Assembly (NCBI GenBank): GCA_000828835.1
Contig: AP014633.1
Location: forward strand, 2,480,001 to 2,544,000
Length of the DNA: 64,000 nucleotides
Direction of reading: 5' to 3'
DNA from: Thioploca ingrica
Lineage (GTDB): Bacteria > Pseudomonadota > Gammaproteobacteria > Beggiatoales > Beggiatoaceae
Positions 1-9,084 of this stretch are shown here, one piece after another. How positions within the stretch are numbered: the first letter of the stretch is position 1; each line of letters opens with the position of its first letter. The position numbers and the translations under genes were made by a program. The notes beneath the pieces were generated by a model that was not told the origin of the DNA, did not search any database, and worked only from the letters and a program-made list of their open reading frames with translations.

Positions 1-1895
1 TATTTATTCCTATTTCATTTGGATATGCCAGTGATGATTGGCTGCAACAACGTTGGCATTTTAAAGAAGCTCATCAAGCCATTCTAACCAAAAATTTTGA
101 TACTTTTAAACAATTATTAACCAAATTAACAGATTACCCAATTACACCTTATTTACAATACCTTTATTTAAAAAATACCTTTAATCCAGAAAATAAGCAA
201 ACTATCGCTGATTTTCTAAACCAATACCAAACTAGTCTCATTAGTTCATTATTAAGAACAGAATGGCTAACTTATCTTGCTCAACAGCATGATTGGGAAA
301 CTTTTCTAACCGCCTATCAACCGCAAAAAAGTACTGTTTTACAATGCTATCTTTGGCAAGCACGTATTAATACTAAACAACTGAATGGGGTAGTAGACGC
401 GGTTAAAAAATTATGGTTAGTCGGTCAATCACAGCCACAAGCTTGTGATCCGCTATTTAACTACCTTGTTGACGAAGGTTCCCTCACCGATGAGTTACGT
501 TGGCAACGCATTCACCTCGCTATGGCTAAAGGTAATAATGGGTTAGTTAATTATTTGGCTAAGACTTTAACCTCGGATACCTATAAAAAATGGGTCAGTC
601 GCTGGCAAGCGATGCATAACGATCCCGCTACCACGATTAAAAATTTTGACTATTCTGATTCACCCTTGGCACAAGAAATTTTGCTCTACGGATTGAAAAA
701 GCTAGCGAATCAAGAACTCGATAAAGCTTACCAGACGTGGAGTGAATTGCAGAAGAAATATGCTTTCAAATCATCAGCAAAAGCTGAATTTTCTCGTTAC
801 TTGGCTTTGAGCGGTGCTCAACAAAACCATCCGCAGGCTGGAGTTTGGTTAGCCGCCATTGATAAACATTTTGCTGATAAAACCCTTAATCAAGCGCGGT
901 TACAAATAGCGCTAGTTCATCAAGATTGGTCGGCGGTGCTAAAACTAACCCAAGCTTTACCCAAGTCAGAACCAAGCGAATATCAGTGGCAATATTGGCA
1001 AGCACGTGCCCTAGAACAAAATGGCGAAACTGAGTCAGCGGAGAAATTATTTCAGGACTTATCCCAACATCGTCACTATTATGGTTTTTTAGCAGCAGAA
1101 CGACTTGGTAAACCTTATAACCTCCAGTCGCAATCGTTAGCCGTTGAGCAGCCACTTCAAGATCGGTTGCTGGCGCAAAAAAGCGGTTTGCTACGTGCCC
1201 GGGAATTGTATTTTGTGGGTTTAGCTGCTTATGCTCGAGAAGAATGGCAAGCGGTGTTATCCACTTTGAATACCGAAGAATTAAAAACAGCCGCAGTGCT
1301 AGCCCACCAATGGGGATGGCATGATCGTGCTATTGCTACCATTGCTAAAGCGAATTATGACGATGATCTCAAAATACGCTTTCCTTTACCTTTTTATGAT
1401 ACCGTTTTGACTCATGCCCAAAATCAAAATATTGAATTTGAATGGGTTTATGGCATTATCCGCCAAGAAAGCGCCTTTCAAACGGATGCCGTTTCCAGCG
1501 CCGGTGCTCTAGGACTCATGCAATTAATGCCAGCAACGGCGCAAGAGATCGCTAACCAACAACAAATTGAATTAAAGAATGACGAAGATATTTTAGCCCC
1601 AGATATTAATATTCAACTCGGTACCCGTTACTTAAAAACTTTGCTAGATCGTTTTAATAATAATCATCTATTGGCTACGGTAGCTTATAATGCTGGTCCG
1701 ACTCGGGTTAAACGCTGGCTAGAACAATATCGTTGTTTCCCCCCCGATATTTGGGTAGAGTTAATTCCCTTTAATCAAACTCGTGATTATGTTCAGCGGG
1801 TATTAAGTTACACCCCCATTTTTGAATCCCAGATGGTGAAACATCAAAAAGTCAAACCGATGTTGCTTGAACCCATTCAAGGGGACGGTTGTTAG
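1..1895 (+). CDS. slt: Soluble lytic murein transglycosylase (Slt70 type), 5' end outside window
   Basis: Periplasmic enzyme that cleaves peptidoglycan glycan strands to give 1,6-anhydromuramyl ends. The frame is open from base 3, so the start lies left of the window; the first visible residues look like the end of a signal peptide (cleavage after GYA, then SDDWLQQRW). About 630 residues are visible, close to the roughly 645 of E. coli Slt70. A long helical superhelix region precedes a C-terminal goose-lysozyme-like domain with RQESAF (catalytic Glu codon at 1467-1469), GLMQLMP and AYNAG. No downstream partner: the gene converges on yhaN, with a palindromic repeat between them. Family assignment is firm; the symbol follows overall architecture. 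Confidence 0.9.
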   Translation, partial: FIPISFGYASDDWLQQRWHFKEAHQAILTKNFDTFKQLLTKLTDYPITPYLQYLYLKNTFNPENKQTIADFLNQYQTSLISSLLRTEWLTYLAQQHDWETFLTAYQPQKSTVLQCYLWQARINTKQLNGVVDAVKKLWLVGQSQPQACDPLFNYLVDEGSLTDELRWQRIHLAMAKGNNGLVNYLAKTLTSDTYKKWVSRWQAMHNDPATTIKNFDYSDSPLAQEILLYGLKKLANQELDKAYQTWSELQKKYAFKSSAKAEFSRYLALSGAQQNHPQAGVWLAAIDKHFADKTLNQARLQIALVHQDWSAVLKLTQALPKSEPSEYQWQYWQARALEQNGETESAEKLFQDLSQHRHYYGFLAAERLGKPYNLQSQSLAVEQPLQDRLLAQKSGLLRARELYFVGLAAYAREEWQAVLSTLNTEELKTAAVLAHQWGWHDRAIATIAKANYDDDLKIRFPLPFYDTVLTHAQNQNIEFEWVYGIIRQESAFQTDAVSSAGALGLMQLMPATAQEIANQQQIELKNDEDILAPDINIQLGTRYLKTLLDRFNNNHLLATVAYNAGPTRVKRWLEQYRCFPPDIWVELIPFNQTRDYVQRVLSYTPIFESQMVKHQKVKPMLLEPIQGDGC

Positions 1896-1898
1896 CAA

Positions 1899-1971
1899 GT
1901 GGTTGAAATCTAAAAATCCCCCTCAATCCCCCTTGGTCAAAGGGGGAAGTAACCAGTCTTAACTTAATGGC
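1899..1971. repeat. Dispersed palindromic repeat, G/C-tract hairpin family (copy A)
   Basis: Contains the hairpin CCCCCTTGGTCAAAGGGGG followed by CTTAACTTAATGGCA. Its left part is an inverted copy of sequence at 27009-27062 (TTTTTAGATTTCAA and the GGGGGATTGAG tract), and its right part matches the terminal repeat of the element at 43220-43290. It lies between two convergent genes, so the hairpin may also terminate transcription (inference). Confidence 0.75.
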
Positions 1972-1975
1972 AGTG

Positions 1976-4900
1976 TTACAACCGGTGCATAACTAAACTT
2001 TCATTAGGTAGCGTCGTTTGTGCTAATTCGACTAAATGGGGATGGTGAGTCAAAAACAAAATTTGAGTTTTTTGGCATAATTTACCGAATACTGACAGCG
2101 TTGCTCGCGAGCGTTCATCGTCAAAATTGATCAAAATATCATCTAAAATCAAAGGTAAAGGTGAATTTTTTTCTAAATACCGTTCAATACTGGCTAACCG
2201 CAGTGCCAAATAGAGTTGATCTCGAGTGCCATCACTCATGCCGGTGGTTTGAATAACAGCGTTATCAAAGGTTCGTAATCCCACTAAAATCGGTTGATCG
2301 TTATTACTGTTATAGTCGGTTTTAAGACCATAAAAGCTATTTAAAGTCAATTGTTGAAATAACTCACTCGCTCGGGTTAATAACGGACCTTGATGTTGTT
2401 CACGGTAACGTTCAATGGATTTGCGTAACACCGAAGCGGCTAAATGAATTTGCATGTAACGTTCACTTAATTCTTGCATTTCCGCTAAAGCCAGTTGGGC
2501 TTCATCAGCGGCTTGAGCGGCGGCGGCATTTCCATCCATTTGTTTCAATAAAGTCCGCAATTCTCCAATGTATTGGTCAATTTCGGAGCGTTCTTGTTCT
2601 AATTGTTGAGTTTGTTCAGTGCAGTGGTGTAATTGTCCCGGGAGTTGATCAATGTCGACGGTGGCAACGGCATTGGCTAAGTCGGTTAAAGATAAGCCTT
2701 CACCTTGTTCTAATAATTGTTGTTCTAGTTCAATAAGTTCGCGTTGTACGGTTTTCTTATGAGTCGAGGCTTGTTCAGCCGATTCCAACGCTGCTAGATC
2801 ATGACAGTGGGCTTGTTCTAATAAAGCTTGTAAATGTGCTTGCGCCACTTGAACTTGTTGGGTCGCATTGGTAAGCCGTTGTTGTTCTGCTTGTAAGCGA
2901 TGTTGCAGTTGTTCATAACGCGTAGCCTCTTTTTCAGTTTGGCTCAAGCGATTAGACAGTTCGGGTACCACTTGTTCTGCTGGTTCATTGACCAATTCCG
3001 GGGCCACTTTTTGTGCTAATGTAGCCACATCTTGTCGAAACAATTCAGCATCTCGACACATTAAATCTACCCGTCGCCGGAGACCATTCATCTTATCGAG
3101 TTTATTAACGACTTGGTCCAAATCATTAAGTCCATTACGAGCTGTTTCTGGTGAAGTATCCGCCGGTAAGTGTAAAGGCATTAACGCTTGTGCCCATTCA
3201 GTTTGCCACTGTTTTAACGTGCTGTTAATTTGTTGGCGTGCGGTTTCGATACGGTGTTTTTCTTTAATTAAATTATTGAGTTCTAATTGTAAATTTTCAT
3301 TCTGCCGCTGAATTTGAGTCACCTCATTGACACAAGCTTCTCCCTGGGCAATTAAGTCGGGTAAGTGAGTTAATAATTCTCCTTGGAGAAAGGGTTGTAA
3401 GGGTAACAGGGCTTGCGTTAATTCTCGGCAGAGTTCAGCGATGAGTTGACGTCGATCCTGGAGTTGCTGGCGCCGCTCACGTAATAGACTCGCCTGTTGC
3501 CGTAACCCGAAACATTCACTTAACCAACTGCGCATTTCTGGTGCTGACCACGGTTTTATTCCCAGCGGCTTCCAACATTCTTCCCATTCGGTTTGTAAAT
3601 TAGCCAGTAATTCGTTGGTTGTATGCCACTTTTTGGTTTGTAATTCTTGCTCACGCTGCGCGTTGTGTTGTTCAGCCAGTAATACACTGTATTCCGCAAC
3701 TCGATTGGCTTCTCGGCGCAATCTATCGGCTATTTCATCTGCCTGAGCAAGGGCTTCTTCAAAGGTATGGCATAACTCTGAGGTGATTTGACTTTGTTTA
3801 AGGGTTTGCCAATAAGTTTGGCGAATTTGGCGCGCTTGTAACAGCGCTTCTTCAGTGGGAATTTCTCCTGCCCACCGTAACGCATTAATTTTTTTAGTAG
3901 CTAATTCATTTTGCCGCCGGGCTTCCAGTAACCGCTCCTTAATCCGTTGTTGGTCATTATCAATTTCTTTAAAGCGCCGATCAAAACTATCAATCCGATC
4001 CATTTTCGGTAAAGCAATCCGTTCTAAGGCTTCTAACTGACCGCTCCATAAACCTAATTGTCTTAAATTAATTTCAGTTTGTTCAGTTAAACGCCGGACT
4101 TCTTGTTCATCTTTACTTTGAAGCTCTTCTAAATTACTGTACTTACAAGCTCGAGTTAAAGTGGCTCGCAATAGTGTTAAATCGGGACACAGCGGCAATT
4201 TTTCGAGTAGCTGTTGTTGTTGAATGTGGTGTTCAGTGATTTCTTCTAACCGTTTGGCGGTACTACGTTGGTTTTCATATAACGCTGGGGCTTGTGCCGC
4301 TAATTGCTTAACGCGCTCCCGTTGGGGATTGGTAATCGTCAATTTCGTGGCAATATCAGGTAAATCTAAATCTGGATACAAGCGTTGTAACAAAATACGC
4401 GCTTCACCTTCGACAGTCCGCATTTCCGTCCGCACGCCGGGTAAATCCCGAGCCGCTTTTTGGTGACTCCCTAACCGTCCCCGGAGATCATCAATAATCG
4501 CTTTTTGTATCAATAACGCTTGGGGAATTTGGATAGCCCCAAGTTGGCTTTGTAACTGCGCAATATCTTGAATAGCTTGTTTTTCTTGAGTTTGAGCCGT
4601 GCGTAACGAAAGTTTGGCTTGGAAGTGTTTAGTCGCGGCATCGTCTGGTAACAGAATCGCGTCTTGCAACTGAGCCCATTCAGCTTTCAGTTCCTGATGC
4701 CGTTGTAGTAAAGGGCGAGTGCGTTGAATCCGTTCTAATCGATGTTGTTCAGCGCGCAATTGTTGTAATTGCTGAGTTAAATAAGTATGTTGTTGTTGGG
4801 CTTCGTCTAATTTTTTAGCTTGTTCACTCCATTCATTAACTGAGAGCGAACAATCTTTAATGCGTTTGCAAGCGTCTTTATAAACTTTTATCGTTTGATT

Positions 4901-5449
4901 TAACAGCGGTTTAGTACCCCGCGCTTTAAAGAGTTCTTCTTTTTGTTTATCTAATTCAGTGAGGATATCATGGATTTTCAAACTCCCCGTGCCAGCTTCA
5001 AAAAGGCTTTCACCTACCGCACCACCACCACTGAGTAAATCATTCCCACCTTGGCGTAATTGTTCATGATCAAAGCAAAATAATGCCGTAAATTGCGCTT
5101 CATTCATCCCACCCAGAAAACGGGTTTGAAAATCAGTCTCATCAAGCGGATTATTGTCGGCATCAAGCAAGGTATTTTTACGCCCCTTACGCCGATAACA
5201 GATTAATTCTTCGCCATGACTATTGCGCAGGTGAGCACCGACTCGTAATTGCTCGTTGGCATGAAAGTGGGCATCAAGCGTTCGTTCCGGAATACCAAAT
5301 AAGACATGGCTTAAAGCGCGGCGCATCGTACTTTTGCCGGCTTCATTTGCACCATAGAGAATATGTAACCCAGGATTGCCAGCCGAAAGATCTAAAATTT
5401 TATTGGTAAATAAGCCAAAAGCGGCTAATTCGAGTCGTAAGATTTTCAT
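1976..5449 (-). CDS. YhaN-like AAA/SMC-type ATPase (SbcC-like)
   Basis: Large ABC-type ATPase of 1157 residues that, with the adjacent nuclease, should form an SbcCD/Rad50-Mre11-like DNA end-processing complex. The N-terminus carries Walker A GANEAGKST at residues 33-41, the middle is several hundred residues of Gln/Glu/Leu-rich coiled coil, and the C-terminus has the signature-like SDGTRDQLYLALR followed by Walker B ILDDILINFDD. I chose the ATG at 5449 because the protein then begins MKILRLELAAFG, as this family does; a TTG 21 bases upstream is the alternative. It is the last gene of a leftward operon after yhaO. Family certainty is high; the exact substrate is unknown. Confidence 0.88.
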   Translation of the reverse strand: MKILRLELAAFGLFTNKILDLSAGNPGLHILYGANEAGKSTMRRALSHVLFGIPERTLDAHFHANEQLRVGAHLRNSHGEELICYRRKGRKNTLLDADNNPLDETDFQTRFLGGMNEAQFTALFCFDHEQLRQGGNDLLSGGGAVGESLFEAGTGSLKIHDILTELDKQKEELFKARGTKPLLNQTIKVYKDACKRIKDCSLSVNEWSEQAKKLDEAQQQHTYLTQQLQQLRAEQHRLERIQRTRPLLQRHQELKAEWAQLQDAILLPDDAATKHFQAKLSLRTAQTQEKQAIQDIAQLQSQLGAIQIPQALLIQKAIIDDLRGRLGSHQKAARDLPGVRTEMRTVEGEARILLQRLYPDLDLPDIATKLTITNPQRERVKQLAAQAPALYENQRSTAKRLEEITEHHIQQQQLLEKLPLCPDLTLLRATLTRACKYSNLEELQSKDEQEVRRLTEQTEINLRQLGLWSGQLEALERIALPKMDRIDSFDRRFKEIDNDQQRIKERLLEARRQNELATKKINALRWAGEIPTEEALLQARQIRQTYWQTLKQSQITSELCHTFEEALAQADEIADRLRREANRVAEYSVLLAEQHNAQREQELQTKKWHTTNELLANLQTEWEECWKPLGIKPWSAPEMRSWLSECFGLRQQASLLRERRQQLQDRRQLIAELCRELTQALLPLQPFLQGELLTHLPDLIAQGEACVNEVTQIQRQNENLQLELNNLIKEKHRIETARQQINSTLKQWQTEWAQALMPLHLPADTSPETARNGLNDLDQVVNKLDKMNGLRRRVDLMCRDAELFRQDVATLAQKVAPELVNEPAEQVVPELSNRLSQTEKEATRYEQLQHRLQAEQQRLTNATQQVQVAQAHLQALLEQAHCHDLAALESAEQASTHKKTVQRELIELEQQLLEQGEGLSLTDLANAVATVDIDQLPGQLHHCTEQTQQLEQERSEIDQYIGELRTLLKQMDGNAAAAQAADEAQLALAEMQELSERYMQIHLAASVLRKSIERYREQHQGPLLTRASELFQQLTLNSFYGLKTDYNSNNDQPILVGLRTFDNAVIQTTGMSDGTRDQLYLALRLASIERYLEKNSPLPLILDDILINFDDERSRATLSVFGKLCQKTQILFLTHHPHLVELAQTTLPNESLVMHRL

Positions 5450-5500
5450 GTCATCATTGGCTACACTCAAGCTCGCTTTTTTGCTTATTATTCGTCATCA

Positions 5501-5707
5501 TTAACCTATAACACCACGTAAACTTTCTTCATCAATTGATTTATCAATACTTGCTTGGTTAGGTATCATAATAATTGGTTCTTGTAAAAGAAACTGTTTA
5601 TGAGCTTGGACAGCCTGATAAAAAATTTCATCAAAATTGCAATGACAATCGGTTTCTATTTCCAAGCGAATTTTATGAATTTCTTCTATAATTGGGTCTT
5701 GCCACAT
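5501..5707 (-). CDS. Small partner protein (antitoxin-like) of the PIN-domain gene
   Basis: A 68-residue acidic protein beginning MWQDPIIEEIHKIRLEIE. The ATG lies one base after the reconstructed stop of the PIN gene (stop 5709-5711), so the two are translationally coupled. Short proteins starting with a WxDPIxEEIHKIR-like motif are commonly found beside PIN-domain genes in cyanobacteria and Thiotrichales, which suggests an antitoxin or partner role; the order is toxin first, antitoxin second. No recognisable DNA-binding fold can be named. The function is inferred from context only. Confidence 0.6.
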   Translation of the reverse strand: MWQDPIIEEIHKIRLEIETDCHCNFDEIFYQAVQAHKQFLLQEPIIMIPNQASIDKSIDEESLRGVIG

Positions 5708-5708
5708 G

Positions 5709-6181
5709 TTATACCTCCATTAATTCTTCTGGTGTACAGATAACGGGAGTTTTCATCTGGAGTTGCAGATTAACTTCTGCAAGAATTTTACGCACCCGAC
5801 CACTGGCAATATGTCTACAATTCCAAGTCAATAAATAATCCGTTTTATGCCATACTGCGGTAGCTAGGTGAAAAGCATCCATTTTTGAACCGGCTGAAAT
5901 CTGTAAGGCAGTAAAGTATTGATAGCTAAGGTGCGTATTTCGTCATTCAATTCCAGTACAGTTAGCTGAGCAGCTGCTTCTAGACGCTTTTTAGCCGCAT
6001 CTTGATCGCCTCTGGAAATTTCCTGAATAACTAATCCTGAAATAACGCAGTTTACTTGGTGACGGACTTTTTCCCACCATTCTAAGGTCAATTGTTGATG
6101 AGCTACTACAATTAAGTCTCGGCTCGGTTTTGCAGTAAGATAACTAATGATACTGGTTTCAATATATATGGTTGATTTCAT
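5709..6181 (-). pseudogene. PIN-domain (VapC-like) ribonuclease toxin, frameshifted
   Basis: The N-terminal part (MKSTIYIETSIISYL, then VISGLVIQEISRG) is a typical PIN ribonuclease start. After EIRTLA, near 5925-5930, the frame is lost and would end 20 codons later. A +1 shift there restores QYFTALQISAGSKMDAFHLA and TDYLLTWNCRHIA through to EELMEV and a stop at 5709-5711, giving a full family-length protein. Restoring one A in a GCTATCAA stretch would repair the gene. It sits 16-20 bases after the yhaO stop, inside the yhaO-yhaN operon. It is either a genuinely inactivated toxin or a base-calling error. Confidence 0.8.
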
Positions 6182-6200
6182 CACTTGAAGGACTAAATAT

Positions 6201-7442
6201 TTATGCCAACAATCGCGCTAATAACAATTCTTCCACGCCATTTAATAATCGACGAATGGTATCTAAGTTATCTGGATCAATACTACTTCCCCGGTCACTG
6301 ACCCGCGCTTCTATCGGTAAAGCATTTCTGAGGGAACGAAATTCAGCACTGAGTGTTTGTAAAATTTCACCATCTTGTGGCAAATTCCGTAAGGTATCCA
6401 TGAGTTCACCTAATGGTCCTTCGTCTAAATAATTGGCACGCATGGCTTGGGTTTGGAGATCAATTTTTTCAACCCACACATTACCTAAACCAACATCGGT
6501 TGCTACGGCACGAATTTCGTTAATCCAACGTTCGGCATGATTATGCAATTCTGCATGAACTGGACATTGACCTTGAATAAGAAAGCGTATCGCCAAGGGT
6601 CTGCCTTCAGCCTGTTGGATGGCTTGAATCACCGCCCAGCGCGCTCTATCAACGACCTCTTCCGCTTGCACGACATCACCAACGTCTAGATGACAAACTT
6701 CCCAACGGAATACATCGACTGGTACCTGAGTTAATGTCGTTTTTTGGTCAGTTACTTGCACCAAAGTACAGCCTTTAGCACCGGTTTCCCGGACATGTCG
6801 TCCTTGGAGATTCCCTGCAAAAACTACCCACGGTTTTTCATGTAACACTTCCTGTTTGTGAACATGTCCTAGTGCCCAGTAATCATAACCATGTGAAAAT
6901 AAACCCGGTAAAGTGCAAGGTGCATAATGCGCATGTCCTTGGCGCCCGTTTAAAGCCGTGTGAAGTAACCCAATATTATAGTATCCCGGAATCGCATTCG
7001 GATAGGCGGCACTTAAATCATCCGTTATGGTCTTATTGGCAAAGCTTTGTCCATGAATAGCAACGCCTAAATGTTCTAATACTTTCGTTTCGGGATGATG
7101 GTGATTCAATTTGGTCACATTATCGGGTAACCGTAATTCTCGCGTAATACTATTCCCCGCATCATGATTACCTAATACCATAAAAACGGGAATAGCTGCT
7201 TCTCGTAACCGACTCATTTGTTGGTTAAAAAATAAGCCGGTGTTGTAATCTTTCCAATCCACATCATACAAATCACCTGCTAATAAAACAAAATCCACCG
7301 CTTCATTACAAGCTAAATCGATCATATTCATAAAAGCTTGTCGAGTTGCATTTTGTGCTTGCTCTACCGGTGCCCCTTCATAACGTGCCAAACCACAAAG
7401 TGGGCTATCTAAATGAATGTCAGCAGCATGAATAAATTTCAT
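6201..7442 (-). CDS. YhaO-like DNA repair metallo-exonuclease (SbcD/Mre11 type)
   Basis: Calcineurin-like metallophosphoesterase of 413 residues, the nuclease partner expected for the YhaN-like ATPase downstream. The visible metal-binding motifs, in order, are DIH (residues 8-10), GDLYD (56-60), GNHD (91-94) and GHVH (192-195). Start: ATG at 7442, giving MKFIHAADIHLDSPL, the usual family beginning. It is first in a leftward operon: yhaO, PIN toxin remnant, small partner, yhaN. Separation of the two subunits by a toxin-antitoxin pair is unusual. Family assignment is firm. Confidence 0.9.
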   Translation of the reverse strand: MKFIHAADIHLDSPLCGLARYEGAPVEQAQNATRQAFMNMIDLACNEAVDFVLLAGDLYDVDWKDYNTGLFFNQQMSRLREAAIPVFMVLGNHDAGNSITRELRLPDNVTKLNHHHPETKVLEHLGVAIHGQSFANKTITDDLSAAYPNAIPGYYNIGLLHTALNGRQGHAHYAPCTLPGLFSHGYDYWALGHVHKQEVLHEKPWVVFAGNLQGRHVRETGAKGCTLVQVTDQKTTLTQVPVDVFRWEVCHLDVGDVVQAEEVVDRARWAVIQAIQQAEGRPLAIRFLIQGQCPVHAELHNHAERWINEIRAVATDVGLGNVWVEKIDLQTQAMRANYLDEGPLGELMDTLRNLPQDGEILQTLSAEFRSLRNALPIEARVSDRGSSIDPDNLDTIRRLLNGVEELLLARLLA

Positions 7443-7720
7443 TTTGTTTATCCCTTTAACACGAGCCTTATTTGGTAAGACTATATTAATGATTAATTAA
7501 ATGCAATAACTAGTTGTAAATTATTTTGTTATCGGATCCTATTTCAGAGACTTTGGTGAAATTTTTCTGCTGTTTTTTCGGCATACGCTCGTAGCGAATT
7601 TATATAAATTGAGTTGGTAATTGGAAATTTACACTTAGAAAAAAGATTAACTTTGTTAGTTAACATTTTGAAAATTAAGTATTTTATGAATGTAATGCGA
7701 GGGAGGGTGTGCGGTGCGTA

Positions 7721-7844
7721 CCTGAGCTAATTTCGCAAAAGTGGGTGGAGTGCCGGCTTTGCCGGTCTGTTCGAGCCAGCCAAGCTGGTATTCCAACTAT
7801 TCACTTCTGGCTACCTTTTGGCAGAAATTAAATCGCTGCTCAGG
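7721..7844. repeat. Structured palindromic element in the 711-bp gap between yhaO and the roadblock gene
   Basis: Outer arms CCTGAGC (7721-7727) and GCTCAGG (7838-7844) are extended by imperfect AATTTCGC/GCAGAAATT pairing and enclose small hairpins (CCGGCTTTGCCGG and CCAGCCAAGCTGG). This segment is richer in G and C than its surroundings and has no ORF. It looks like a miniature repeat element or a structured RNA. The rest of 7443-8153 is AT-rich with no gene seen, apart from the promoter at 8054-8062. Confidence 0.4.
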
Positions 7845-8053
7845 TCGCTTTAATCCATTGAGTCATTATCTTTTTCAGGTATTATATAAAGATTATTAAT
7901 TGCACCTTAATATCAAATGGAAAAACCAAAATCTTTTGATCGTGAACTGTTGAAATAATAGAGAGTCTTAAAAATTATTCTAAAATTAAAATCTTAATTA
8001 TTTTTGCTAGAATGAAATTCTTTGAATGAAGTGGATGGCAGCCTTATAAAAAA

Positions 8054-8062
8054 TGCTATAAT
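8054..8062 (+). promoter_or_regulatory. Extended -10 promoter for the roadblock operon
   Basis: TGCTATAAT is a perfect extended -10 (TGnTATAAT). No good -35 lies 17 bases upstream, as is acceptable for extended -10 promoters. It would start transcription near 8069, leaving a leader of about 85 bases before the roadblock gene, which has the ribosome site AAGGAG. Confidence 0.5.
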
Positions 8063-8153
8063 TAAAGTTATTATTCAATTTTAAAGAGAAAAATTTTATT
8101 ATCGATATTTTTAATAGAGAGTAAGACTAAAACTAATTTAAGGAGTAAAACTT

Positions 8154-8516
8154 ATGCGTGAAGAAATGCTGAAATCCATATTGAGTGAACTCAATGGTAC
8201 CTCAGCAGATATACAAGCTTCTGCCGCTATTTCTACTGACGGGTTAGTCATGGCTTCTATTCTTCCCAAAGATATGGATGAAGATCGAATTGGTGCGATG
8301 GCTGCTGCTATGCTTTCCCTCGGAGATCGTACTTCACATGAACTGGGCAGAGGTGATTTAGAACAGGTGCTAGTAAGAGGTCAACATGGCTATGTACTCA
8401 TGGCTCATGCCGGTCCAGATACGGTAGTTACTGTCGTAACCAAATCTTCTGCTAAATTGGGCCTTATCTTTTTAGATATTAAAAGAGCGGCTGAATCTAT
8501 TAGCAAAATAATGTAA
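8154..8516 (+). CDS. Roadblock/LC7 domain protein (MglB-like)
   Basis: 120-residue single-domain roadblock/LC7 protein. The hallmark strand-helix pattern is visible: ADIQASAAISTDGLVMAS, then IGAMAAAMLSLGDRTSHELGRGDLEQVLVRG and a final helix LGLIFLDIKRAAESISK. Such proteins bind Ras-like GTPases and, as MglB, act as GAPs in bacterial polarity and gliding. A small GTPase lies about 1.7 kb downstream on the same strand, which supports a GTPase-regulator role. The start is well supported by TAAGGAG eight bases upstream. The family is clear; the pathway is inferred. Confidence 0.88.
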   Translation: MREEMLKSILSELNGTSADIQASAAISTDGLVMASILPKDMDEDRIGAMAAAMLSLGDRTSHELGRGDLEQVLVRGQHGYVLMAHAGPDTVVTVVTKSSAKLGLIFLDIKRAAESISKIM

Positions 8517-8568
8517 TGTTATTAAATGAGCGGAAGTGGAATACGTTTATTTTATTCTAAGGCAAGGT

Positions 8569-8934
8569 ATGATTATGATAAATAAAGCATTCTTTATGAG
8601 ACGGCTTAATGATCATATTCAGTATTTAAAACAGATAGATACTGCAGTCAATGGCAAGTCAGATTTTCAAGGAACCACTTATCGTGATTGCCAATTAGGG
8701 CAATGGCTTTATAACGAAGCCCCTACTGTCATTGCCAATATGAAAAATAGTCAGGCTAAAGAAGTTTATGAAAGTTTATTGGAACCTCATAAACGGTTTC
8801 ATCTCATGGGAGAAGAAGCTTTGCAAAAAAAGCAAGCTGGTGATGAAGTGGGTGCTAAATCAGCACTAACTCAGCTACATTTACTTTCTAACTTATTAAC
8901 TAAAAAGTTATTAGAATTAGATGCGATGCAATGA
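8569..8934 (+). CDS. CZB (chemoreceptor zinc-binding) domain protein
   Basis: Small soluble stand-alone CZB protein of about 121 residues. The zinc ligand pattern is visible: His in LNDHIQYLKQID, the CQLGQWLYNE signature with its Cys, and two His in EPHKRFHLMGEEAL. CZB domains sense zinc or thiol oxidants such as hypochlorous acid in chemoreceptors and cyclases. The start is the ATG at 8569 or the one at 8575; AAGG at 8559-8562 favours the first. It follows the roadblock gene with a 52-base gap and precedes a receiver-like protein, so it may supply a redox or metal input to the GTPase module (inference). Confidence 0.85.
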   Translation: MIMINKAFFMRRLNDHIQYLKQIDTAVNGKSDFQGTTYRDCQLGQWLYNEAPTVIANMKNSQAKEVYESLLEPHKRFHLMGEEALQKKQAGDEVGAKSALTQLHLLSNLLTKKLLELDAMQ

Positions 8935-9084
8935 ATTAACGCTAATTGGGGACTAACTCAAGATACATTATCTATTTTTTAGTCCTCAATTGTAGAGGAG
9001 GAAGATATATGCCGCTGATGCTAATAAGTCATAGTCCCAAATTCTAGAGGATTAAAGTGCTACTGATCACCATAAATATAATCC

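Noticed and set aside
2988-4466. Plus-strand ORFs inside the yhaN-like gene
   Set aside because: Antisense shadows of a continuous coiled-coil ATPase frame, with no family likeness and no ribosome sites.
8030-8055. Sigma-54 promoter before the roadblock gene
   Set aside because: A TGGCAG motif is present but the GC element is not at the required spacing; the extended -10 at 8054-8062 is a better candidate.
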